A stretch of DNA of 11,702 bases from DATLOJ01 sp035536315 (GTDB lineage: Bacteria > Actinomycetota > CADDZG01 > JAHWKV01): positions 1 through 11,702 of the forward strand of contig DATLOJ010000144.1 of assembly GCA_035536315.1 (NCBI GenBank). Direction: 5' to 3'. Below the pieces are notes generated by a model that had not been told where the DNA came from, made no database searches, and saw only the letters and a list, made by a program, of their open reading frames with translations. Position 1 is the stretch's first letter; each line of letters opens with the position of its first letter. Below, piece after piece: positions 6,244 to 11,702 of the stretch. Position numbers and translations under genes: made by a program.

Positions 6244-7894
6244 AAAGCTCGCAGCGTGGCGAGCGAAGTTCGATGATCAGAAGCTGCGAGATGCGGATTT
6301 TGACACCGTGTCTTCGGATCCCGTCGAGCCGATGTACACACCGGCCGACCTCAAGGACTTCAGCTACGACCGCGACCTGGGCAACCCAGGGCAGTTTCCA
6401 TACACGAGAGGCGTCTACCCATCGATGTACCGCGGCCGCCTCTGGACCTTCCGGCAGTTCTCGGGGTTCGGGACTGCGGAAGAGACGAACCTTCGATACA
6501 AGTTTCTGATCGAACAGGGCAACACGGGCCTGTCTGTCGCGTTCGACATGCCGACGCTCATGGGCCGCGACTCCGATGACCCGATGGCGGAGGGCGAGGT
6601 CGGCAGGTGCGGAGTGGCTATCGACTCGGTCGCAGACATGGAGATCCTGTTCAGGGACCTTCCTCTTTCAGAGACGACGACTTCGATGACGATCTCCGGC
6701 CCGGCCGTCATGTTGTTTGCGATGTGGCTGGTGGCTGCGGAGCGCCAAGGAGTCGATTGGAAAACGCTCGACGGAACGCTTCAGACAGACATCATCAAGG
6801 AGTACATAGCGCAGAAGGAGTGGGTGTACCCACCGCAGCCGCACCTTCGGATGACCGCAGATCTGATGAAGTTCTGCCGCGACGAGGTACCGAGGTACCA
6901 CCCCCTTTCAATCTCCGGCTACCACATTCGAGAAGCCGGATCGACTGCCGTTCAGGAGCTCGCCTTTACTCTGGCATCGGGGTTCTCTCACGTGGAGCTT
7001 GGAACTCGAAGCGGAATGACTGCGGACGAGGTCGCATCTCAGCTCTCGTTCTTTTTCAATTCCCACATCGACTTCTTCGAGGAGATCGCAAAATTCAGGG
7101 CGGCAAGACGCATCTGGGCCCGATGGATGAAAGACCGTTACGGATGCACCAGCGACAAGTCGATGCTGATGCGCTTTCACACTCAGACGGCGGGTTGCTC
7201 GCTAACAGCACAGCAGCCGTACAACAACGTTGTGCGCACTGCCTTCGAGGCCCTCGCGGCCGTGCTCGGAGGAACCCAGTCACTGCACACCAACTCGCTC
7301 GACGAAGTCCTTGCTCTACCCACGGAAGAAGCGTCGGAGATCGCCCTTCGAACCCAGCAGATCATCGCTCACGAGACGGGGGCCGCGAATGTGATCGATC
7401 CCCTTGGTGGCTCTTGGTTCGTGGAGGCCCTCACCAACAAAGTGGAGGAAGAGGCCGAGGCTTACTTCGCCAAGATCGACGAGCTCGGAAACGGATCGAT
7501 CCTCGACGGAATGCTTCGCGGCATAGAGGACGGCTACTTCCAGGGCGAGATTGCAGACGCGTCCTACCGTTACCAGAGCCTGCTCGACGCAAAGCGAAAG
7601 ATCATGGTCGGAGTCAACGCATTCGAGAGGCCGGCGGCGCAGGACGAGATCGAGATCCTCTACATCGATCAGGACGTCGAGCGTCGCCAGGTCAAAGACC
7701 TGCAAGCCCGAAAAGCCGACCGTGACTCCGCCCGAGTGGAGGCGGCCCTTCTCGAGCTGGTCAATGTGGCCAAGGGCGACGGCAACATCATCTGGCCGCT
7801 GATAGAAGCAGCGCGGGCCGAAGCAACGCTCGGCGAAATGGTCAACGCACTGAAAGAGCCGTTCGGCATCTACACAGAACCACCCCGCTTCTAG
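6233..7894 (+). CDS. icmA: Coenzyme-B12-dependent acyl-CoA mutase large subunit, isobutyryl-CoA mutase (IcmA) type
   Basis: From ATG 6233 (GGAG at 6225-6228) the product has 553 residues, the size of a catalytic TIM-barrel subunit. The C-terminal cobalamin domain with its DxHxxG motif is absent, so a separate B12-binding small subunit is required and is not in this window. Family motifs include YPSMYRGRLWTFRQF, SGYHIREAG with His231 (matching P. shermanii methylmalonyl-CoA mutase His244), and GGTQSLHTN. At the two substrate-selecting positions it has Phe76 and Gln194. Methylmalonyl-CoA mutase has Tyr89 and Arg207, while isobutyryl-CoA mutase has Phe80 and Gln198. The spacing is 118 residues in all three. 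Hence the probable reaction is isobutyryl-CoA to n-butyryl-CoA, used in valine and branched-acid metabolism. Automatic tools would likely call it methylmalonyl-CoA mutase. It is the last gene of the plus-strand operon. Confidence 0.9.
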   Translation: MDAEKLAAWRAKFDDQKLRDADFDTVSSDPVEPMYTPADLKDFSYDRDLGNPGQFPYTRGVYPSMYRGRLWTFRQFSGFGTAEETNLRYKFLIEQGNTGLSVAFDMPTLMGRDSDDPMAEGEVGRCGVAIDSVADMEILFRDLPLSETTTSMTISGPAVMLFAMWLVAAERQGVDWKTLDGTLQTDIIKEYIAQKEWVYPPQPHLRMTADLMKFCRDEVPRYHPLSISGYHIREAGSTAVQELAFTLASGFSHVELGTRSGMTADEVASQLSFFFNSHIDFFEEIAKFRAARRIWARWMKDRYGCTSDKSMLMRFHTQTAGCSLTAQQPYNNVVRTAFEALAAVLGGTQSLHTNSLDEVLALPTEEASEIALRTQQIIAHETGAANVIDPLGGSWFVEALTNKVEEEAEAYFAKIDELGNGSILDGMLRGIEDGYFQGEIADASYRYQSLLDAKRKIMVGVNAFERPAAQDEIEILYIDQDVERRQVKDLQARKADRDSARVEAALLELVNVAKGDGNIIWPLIEAARAEATLGEMVNALKEPFGIYTEPPRF

Positions 7895-7915
7895 CTGACC
7901 CGCAAACTCAGCGGG
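7894..7915. terminator. Possible weak convergent terminator with two alternative stems
   Basis: The 44-base gap between the convergent icmA and small membrane-protein genes contains two mutually exclusive 5-bp stems: GCTGA (7894-7898) with TCAGC (7908-7912), and CCCGC (7899-7903) with GCGGG (7911-7915). Neither is followed by a T-run on either strand. It is the only structure here that could end both operons, so the call is weak. Confidence 0.25.
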
Positions 7916-7938
7916 CCGGGGGTGCCGGGGGCGCGGTA

Positions 7939-8178
7939 CTAGATGCCTTTACGGATTGTTCTGTAGAGGAACATTCCGGCCCCCGCCGTCACGAGAATTG
8001 CTCCTACCGCTAAGGCGCCGACGAACAGATTTCTTTCACCCGGGGGTGCCGGGTTTGCGGTTGGGGATGCGGACGGCGCGGGTTCCGGGTGGGAATCTGC
8101 GGCTAGAGCCGGAGTCACGAATGTCAGCGCGACGACAAACAGCGCGCCGAGCACCAGTCCCCTGAGCAGTTGCCTCAA
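7939..8178 (-). CDS. Small secreted, membrane-anchored protein with Pro/Ala/Ser-rich stalk
   Basis: Starting at TTG 8178, the product has 79 residues: a clear signal peptide (MRQLLRGLVLGAL, hydrophobic core, cleavage plausible after PALA), a short Pro/Ala/Ser-rich stalk, then a membrane helix (NLFVGALAVGAILVTAGAG) and a basic tail ending TIRKGI. That TTG overlaps the TGA of the upstream cupredoxin gene as TTGA. An in-frame TTG at 8199 would add 7 residues but would push the signal peptide inward. The layout copies the two cupredoxins upstream, minus their copper domain. I do not recognise a family. It may be a partner or anchor in the same membrane complex, or a degenerate paralogue. No metal ligands (Cys or a His cluster) are present. 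Confidence 0.7.
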   Translation of the reverse strand: MRQLLRGLVLGALFVVALTFVTPALAADSHPEPAPSASPTANPAPPGERNLFVGALAVGAILVTAGAGMFLYRTIRKGI

Positions 8179-8831
8179 CCGGAGCGGCGCAGGTACCAAA
8201 GACCAAGGCCGCTGATTCCCCCAACTACGCCACCCACGATTGCAACCGCAAGCACTCCGGGAACTCCGCCGTTGCCCTTCTCTCCCACATCCTGCGCCAC
8301 CGGCGCGCTGGGCTCGGCCGCCCCCCCGGCCTTTGGGGAAACAGGTGGGGCCTCGGAAGGGGTGGGCGAGGGGAGAGGGCTCTCGACGACCGGGGATGGC
8401 GAAGGTGGTGGTGGCGGTGGCGGCGGTGGTGGTGGTGGCGGCAGAGGCGACGGCGAACGCGTCGGCGAAGGACGCGGACTCGGCGAGGGTGAGGGGGGAG
8501 GTGCAGGAGGACTCGGGGGCCGCGAGGTTGCTCCTACGACGTTGATGACTCCGGTCTCACCGTGAAGCGTGCATCTGTACGGATAGCTTCCGGAGCTGGT
8601 GAACTTGTGAGAAGTAGAGGCCCCCGCCTCAACGGTCGCGCCGAATCCAGACCCGGTGACGGTGTGCGAACGCGAGTCCCGGTTGGTCCAGATCACCGTG
8701 TCCCCTGGACTGATCGACTCCTCCTGAGGGGAGTACCCGCTCCGGGTGATGTCGATGGAGACGTTGGCTGCGAATGCCGGAAGTGCAAGCCCCAGCACAC
8801 ATGCTGCGATTATGAAAAGAACACGCTTCAT
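8175..8831 (-). CDS. Membrane-anchored cupredoxin-like protein lacking the axial Met
   Basis: The product has 218 residues: a signal peptide (about 1-21, ending PAFA), a plastocyanin/amicyanin-like domain (about 22-100), a long Pro/Ser stalk (about 101-180) including 13 consecutive prolines (131-143), and a C-terminal membrane helix ending LWYLRRSG. Copper ligands seen are His56 (in SHTV), Cys87 and His90 (in YRCTLH). The expected axial Met three residues later is missing: the loop reads HGETG, one residue shorter than the HSGMSG of its neighbour. Cupredoxins are one-electron carriers on the outer membrane face; without Met the site could have altered potential, use Glu92, or be non-blue. ATG 8831 overlaps the upstream stop (ATGA). 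The two neighbouring cupredoxins share the SGxGLWYLR tail and probably arose by tandem duplication. Confidence 0.85.
   Translation of the reverse strand: MKRVLFIIAACVLGLALPAFAANVSIDITRSGYSPQEESISPGDTVIWTNRDSRSHTVTGSGFGATVEAGASTSHKFTSSGSYPYRCTLHGETGVINVVGATSRPPSPPAPPPSPSPSPRPSPTRSPSPLPPPPPPPPPPPPPSPSPVVESPLPSPTPSEAPPVSPKAGGAAEPSAPVAQDVGEKGNGGVPGVLAVAIVGGVVGGISGLGLWYLRRSG
8403..8441 (-). repeat. Trinucleotide-repeat tract encoding 13 consecutive prolines
   Basis: On the plus strand this is an imperfect run of TGG/CGG triplets beginning with AGG. It reads as CCA/CCG/CCT proline codons 131-143 of the cupredoxin-like gene on the minus strand. Adjacent Pro/Ser-rich codons extend the low-complexity region on both sides (about 8300-8530). 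Length variation by slippage would stay in frame in units of three. Confidence 0.85.
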
Positions 8832-9412
8832 GCCGGATTCTTCCTTAGATACCAGAGGCCCGCACCGCTCCCACCTATCAAAACAATCGCGATGATCCCA
8901 AGTTTGACGGGAAGAGACATTCCCTTCTCCTCTGCGTCCGCATTCGCGGTTACCGTCTCGCTGACTGCGAGCGGGGGCGAGGGGGAGGCTGCGGGGGCCG
9001 GGGAGGGAGTTGGTTCCGGCTCGGGGGACGGGGCTTTAGACGGGCTCGGCGATGGTTCCGGTTCGGGGCTGGCCGATTCTTCCGGAGGCGGGGGTTCGGC
9101 CTCCTGGACGACAACGCTTCCGCTCATGCCACTGTGCTTTGCGCAGAAGTAGCTGAAAGTTCCGGAGGAGTCGAACTTTTCTGAGTACGAGTTGCCCGAA
9201 GCAATGTCGCCGGAGTTATCGCCCCAGGACCCGTTGACGGTGTGTTCGTTATTTCCTTTGTTGGTCCAGACCACAGTGTCTCCCGGGCGAATCGTTACCC
9301 GCGAAGGGTCGTAGGAATTGTCGTTTATTTCTACGCCCACGTTCGCAGCGGCAGCAGGTAACGCAAGTACGAGCGACCCAAGCAGAATCATCACAACCAG
9401 CTTGACTTTCAT
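8828..9412 (-). CDS. Membrane-anchored cupredoxin with complete copper ligand set
   Basis: The product has 194 residues: a signal peptide (about 1-22, ending PAAA), a plastocyanin-like domain (about 23-103), a Pro/Glu/Ser-rich stalk (about 104-150) and a C-terminal membrane helix (LGIIAIVLIGG) with the tail LWYLRKNPA. The four type-1 copper ligands are all visible: His57 (in EHTV), then Cys90, His93 and Met96 in YFCAKHSGM. This predicts a blue-copper electron carrier tethered to the outer face of the cytoplasmic membrane. The start follows the stop of the NUDIX gene by 13 bases, with no strong Shine-Dalgarno, so coupling is likely. It has 4-base overlap with the next cupredoxin. No terminal oxidase, nitrite reductase or other electron acceptor lies in the window, so its redox partner is unknown. 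Confidence 0.9.
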   Translation of the reverse strand: MKVKLVVMILLGSLVLALPAAAANVGVEINDNSYDPSRVTIRPGDTVVWTNKGNNEHTVNGSWGDNSGDIASGNSYSEKFDSSGTFSYFCAKHSGMSGSVVVQEAEPPPPEESASPEPEPSPSPSKAPSPEPEPTPSPAPAASPSPPLAVSETVTANADAEEKGMSLPVKLGIIAIVLIGGSGAGLWYLRKNPA

Positions 9413-9425
9413 GGGTCCACATTCT

Positions 9426-10007
9426 TCACGAAATCACCTGTTTTGGCTCTGGTAGAAGCTCGATGAGATTGCGGACGATCCGGCCCGTGGCTCCCCAGAT
9501 GATGTTCGGCCCGATGTCGTAGGCAAAGCTCTCGTAAACGCCGCCCCCTCGTATGAATTTCTGCACTCGCTCGACCCCAGGCCCGGTGATTGTCTCCAAA
9601 GAGATCTCTATGACCTCCGCTATCTCGGCCGGGTTCGGGTCGAACTCATTTGACTCGATGAGTCCCACCCACGGCTCGATGAGGTACCCGCTGACGCGAG
9701 TCGGCACGGACGGGAGCCTGCCGATCAGCTCGACGGTCTGCGGTGGCACGGCCAGCTCCTCATGCGTCTCCCTGACGGCAGCCTGGGCCGGAGTCTCGCC
9801 TTCGTCGATCCGGCCCCCGGGGAAAGAGATCTCTCCGGCGTGATGCGTCAGGTCCTCGGACCTGCGTGTGAATACAAGCCGCCACTCGCCCTGGTGCTTT
9901 ACCAGGGGCACGAGAACGGCCGCCATTGCCCAGCCCTCGAGGTTCGCGTCCTCCTGGGTTTCCTGGAGGCGCTCGGCCAAACCAGCGATCAGATCGTCGG
10001 CGGACAT
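9426..10007 (-). CDS. NUDIX hydrolase, CoA-diphosphatase (NudL/YeaB-like) type
   Basis: The 193-residue product carries a Nudix box from Gly65 (GRIDEGE, then REtHEELAV to Val87). The metal-binding glutamates of REtHEE are intact, and the usual Gly near the end of the box is Ala86. Just before it lies FTRRSEDLTHHAGEISFPGG, which fits the CoA-pyrophosphatase (NuCoA) signature except for one Arg replaced by Thr54. Family members cleave CoA or acyl-CoA to 3',5'-ADP and (acyl)phosphopantetheine in the cytoplasm. The length fits the family. It is the first gene of the minus-strand run, ending 13 bases before the cupredoxin start, and lies head-to-head with the enoyl-CoA hydratase gene across about 36 bases. 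The ATG at 10007 has no clear Shine-Dalgarno. Function as a CoA diphosphatase is likely but the Thr substitution leaves some doubt. Confidence 0.85.
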   Translation of the reverse strand: MSADDLIAGLAERLQETQEDANLEGWAMAAVLVPLVKHQGEWRLVFTRRSEDLTHHAGEISFPGGRIDEGETPAQAAVRETHEELAVPPQTVELIGRLPSVPTRVSGYLIEPWVGLIESNEFDPNPAEIAEVIEISLETITGPGVERVQKFIRGGGVYESFAYDIGPNIIWGATGRIVRNLIELLPEPKQVIS

Positions 10008-10028
10008 CCGTAAATGATAGGAACAACC

Positions 10029-10044
10029 AGTGGAGGGCCACTAG
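10029..10044 (+). promoter_or_regulatory. Shine-Dalgarno within a small hairpin, fixing the hydratase start
   Basis: GGAGGG (10032-10037) sits 6 bases before GTG 10044, which makes that GTG a better start than the ATG at 10014. The Shine-Dalgarno lies in a 5-bp inverted repeat (AGTGG 10029-10033, loop AGGG, CCACT 10038-10042), so pairing could partly mask it. The whole divergent gap is only about 36 bases and shows no clear -35/-10 pair. Confidence 0.5.
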
Positions 10045-10823
10045 TGGGTGAATTTGTAAGGCTGGAACGGGAGGGCGCTGTGGGCGTCATCCGGCTCGAG
10101 CGTCCGCCGATGAATGCGCTGAGCGGCAAGCTGGTTCAAGAGCTCGACGAAGCCACCAGAGAAGTGACCGCCTCGGGCGACATCAAGGCGGTGGTGATCT
10201 GGGGAGGAGAGAAGATCTTCGCAGCCGGCGCCGACATCAAGGAGTTCACCTCCTTCACGCCTGCCGGGGTTTTCGATTACGGCAAGACCCTGCAGGACGC
10301 GTTCAGCGCGCTGGCCGCGATTCCCAAAGTGACGATTGCCGCTATCAATGGGTTCGCCCTCGGCGGGGGCTGCGAGCTTGCGATGACCGCGGACTTTCGA
10401 TACGCGGCCGAAGATGCGCAGCTCGGCCAGCCGGAGATTCTGCTCGGCATCATTCCGGGGGCCGGAGGCACTCAGCGTCTGCCGCGGCTTGTCGGCCGGT
10501 CACGCGCCAAGGAGCTGATCTTCACGGGGCGAATGATCAAGTCGCAGGAAGCTTTGGAAATTGGTCTGGTGGACCGTGTCTATCCGGCCCCCGAGGTCTT
10601 CGCAAAGGCTGTTGAAGCCGCGCAGAGATTTGCCGCGGGACCCCTTGTTGCATTGAAGGCCGCCAAGCTCGCGATCGACCGTGGTCTCGAGTCGGATATC
10701 GACACAGGAATGGCGATCGAGCGCGGCGCATTTGCAACTCTCTTCGCAACCAAGGACGCGGAGCAAGGCGTCAAGAGCTTCATTGAAAAAGGACCGGGAA
10801 AGGCAGAGTTCAAGGGCGAGTGA
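10044..10823 (+). CDS. Enoyl-CoA hydratase (crotonase family)
   Basis: The 259-residue product, started at GTG 10044, matches the length of a single-domain crotonase. The oxyanion-hole loop AGADI (61-65), the Gly-rich GFALGGGCELAM with Glu111, and GQPEILLGIIPGAGGTQRLPR with Glu131 are all present. These two glutamates correspond to Glu144 and Glu164 of rat mitochondrial crotonase, so a true hydratase (trans-2-enoyl-CoA to 3-hydroxyacyl-CoA) is expected, with preference for short chains by resemblance. An ATG 30 bases upstream would add residues with no Shine-Dalgarno. It is followed after 19 bases by an MBL-fold hydrolase gene, probably in the same transcript. It may be part of fatty-acid or branched-chain acyl-CoA breakdown and could act downstream of the IcmA-like mutase, though the two are not in one operon. 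Confidence 0.95.
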   Translation: MGEFVRLEREGAVGVIRLERPPMNALSGKLVQELDEATREVTASGDIKAVVIWGGEKIFAAGADIKEFTSFTPAGVFDYGKTLQDAFSALAAIPKVTIAAINGFALGGGCELAMTADFRYAAEDAQLGQPEILLGIIPGAGGTQRLPRLVGRSRAKELIFTGRMIKSQEALEIGLVDRVYPAPEVFAKAVEAAQRFAAGPLVALKAAKLAIDRGLESDIDTGMAIERGAFATLFATKDAEQGVKSFIEKGPGKAEFKGE

Positions 10824-10842
10824 ACGCGGCTATCCTCTCGGA

Positions 10843-11702
10843 GTGACCGCCGAACTACCGATAGAAACCTTCTCCTTACCAACTCCATATGCAGTCGGCC
10901 CCGTCAACGCCTATGCCCTGGTCGGCGAGCCGATGACAATGATCGATGCAGGTGTTAACACCGTCGACGCGGAAAACGCGCTGAAGCTCGGCTTTGCTTC
11001 GAAGGGACTTTTTATCGAGTCCGTCGAGCGAATTCTCATCACTCACGGACACCCGGACCATTACGGACTCGTGCCGGTCATCAAAGAGGCCTCCAACGCG
11101 GAAGCGTTCATGGGTCAGGAAGAAATCGAACGCATCACCGACACGCGAGTGTTTTGGGAGCTCGGCAGGCTGCTCCTCGAAGCAGGTTTCCCCGGCGAGC
11201 TTCTGAGCGACATGGCTGAGAGAGAGCGAAGGCTGCACAGGGTCCATCAGGTGACGCGTCTGGAATGCCAGGGCGTAAAGGAGGGGGACGCTTTCGAGTT
11301 CGACGAGTACAAGCTGCTCGTCATCGATCTTGCCGGCCACACCGGTGGACACCTCGGGTACTACGAAGAGCAAACGGGCACTCTTTTTGGCGGAGACACT
11401 CTGCTGCCTCACGTGAGTCCCAATCCGCTGCTCGAACCCATTCTCGAACCTGAGTGCGAGGTCCCTTCTCGAAGAAGAAGGAGCCTCAAGCAGTATCTGG
11501 AATCACTCGACCGCCTGGAGAAATTGGACCTCAAGATCGTTTATCCGGGCCACGGGCCCGCCATTACCAACCCCTACGAGACGATCAGCTACATGCGGGA
11601 GCATCACGCCAGAAGGCTCGAAGTCATGCAATCGGCACTGGACAAGTCGGGCAAGAGCGCCTACCACGTCTCGACGGAGCTTTATCCCAACGTAAACGGG
11701 TA
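10843..11702 (+). CDS. MBL-fold metallo-hydrolase, LACTB2-like, 3' partial
   Basis: The frame is open from GTG 10843 to the window end (286 codons), so the C-terminus is cut off. The start MTAELPIETFSLPTPYAVGPVNAY is typical for the family, although no good Shine-Dalgarno is seen. Metal ligands are clear: HGHPDH (68-73), His166 in AGHTGGH, Asp185 in FGGD and His237 in YPGHGP. This predicts a two-zinc hydrolase. After the catalytic domain, the region from about 250 (EHHARRLEVM, then SAYHVSTELYP) resembles the C-terminal winged-helix extension of LACTB2-like proteins. Substrates in this family vary (thioesters, RNA, glutathione conjugates), so none is assigned. The 19-base gap after the hydratase stop suggests cotranscription, and an acyl-CoA-related role would fit but is inference. 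Confidence 0.88.
   Translation, partial: MTAELPIETFSLPTPYAVGPVNAYALVGEPMTMIDAGVNTVDAENALKLGFASKGLFIESVERILITHGHPDHYGLVPVIKEASNAEAFMGQEEIERITDTRVFWELGRLLLEAGFPGELLSDMAERERRLHRVHQVTRLECQGVKEGDAFEFDEYKLLVIDLAGHTGGHLGYYEEQTGTLFGGDTLLPHVSPNPLLEPILEPECEVPSRRRRSLKQYLESLDRLEKLDLKIVYPGHGPAITNPYETISYMREHHARRLEVMQSALDKSGKSAYHVSTELYPNVNG

Noticed and set aside
6607..7725. A 372-codon plus-strand open frame inside the mutase gene
   Set aside because: It is Arg/Gly/Ser-rich in an alternative frame of a clear mutase; no motif or ribosome-binding site supports it.
6233..7894. Assignment as 2-hydroxyisobutyryl-CoA mutase (HcmA)
   Set aside because: Characterised HcmA has Ile at the position where this protein has Phe76; Phe with Gln is the isobutyryl-CoA mutase pair.
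8403..8441. A CRISPR or tandem-repeat array
   Set aside because: The repetition is a triplet run within a coding sequence, with no spacers or 20-40 base repeats.
8170..8565. A plus-strand Gly-rich open frame resembling a Gly-repeat protein
   Set aside because: It is the complement of the polyproline stalk of the cupredoxin-like gene; the glycine runs are a by-product of CCN codons.
8562..9152. A plus-strand open frame of 196 codons opposite the cupredoxins
   Set aside because: Antisense to two genes with signal peptides and copper motifs; the Gly/Ser-rich end mirrors the Pro/Ser stalk.

Overview
The window looks like a chromosomal stretch from a bacterium of moderately high GC content, most plausibly an uncultured actinobacterium. 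That inference rests on three things: an IcmA-type acyl-CoA mutase, the SCP2-fold proteins and the GTG/TTG starts. No gene fixes the taxon. Gene density is very high. There is no gap over 300 bases without a gene, and I see no rRNA, tRNA, CRISPR array, insertion sequence or phage gene.

Left part, plus strand (1-7894). A 5'-truncated gene encodes an unusual SRPBCC + PDZ-like + beta-rich fusion. MurA (peptidoglycan synthesis) and an SCP2-family protein follow. Next comes a tightly packed run of five genes: a short SCP2-like protein, a stand-alone NifU/Nfu C-terminal Fe-S domain, a flavoprotein disulfide reductase, the G3E GTPase MeaB and the large subunit of a coenzyme-B12 acyl-CoA mutase. The last four junctions overlap or nearly overlap, which suggests one translationally coupled operon. 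The mutase carries Phe76 and Gln194 where methylmalonyl-CoA mutase has Tyr89 and Arg207. This points to isobutyryl-CoA mutase (IcmA, isobutyryl-CoA to butyryl-CoA) rather than methylmalonyl-CoA mutase. MeaB is the expected chaperone that loads and protects its cofactor. The small B12-binding subunit is not in the window.

Middle part, minus strand (10007 down to 7939). A NUDIX hydrolase of the CoA-diphosphatase type is followed by two paralogous membrane-anchored cupredoxins and a small secreted/anchored protein. Consecutive genes are 13 bases apart or overlap by 4 bases. Both cupredoxins have a signal peptide, a copper domain, a Pro/Ser/Glu-rich stalk and a C-terminal membrane helix. The first has the full His-Cys-His-Met ligand set; the second has lost the axial Met. 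The third gene keeps only the signal peptide, stalk and anchor.

Right part, plus strand (10044-11702). A crotonase-family enoyl-CoA hydratase with both catalytic glutamates is followed by an MBL-fold hydrolase of LACTB2-like architecture, cut by the window edge. The hydratase could act on crotonyl-CoA formed from the butyryl-CoA that IcmA would supply, but that link is inference.
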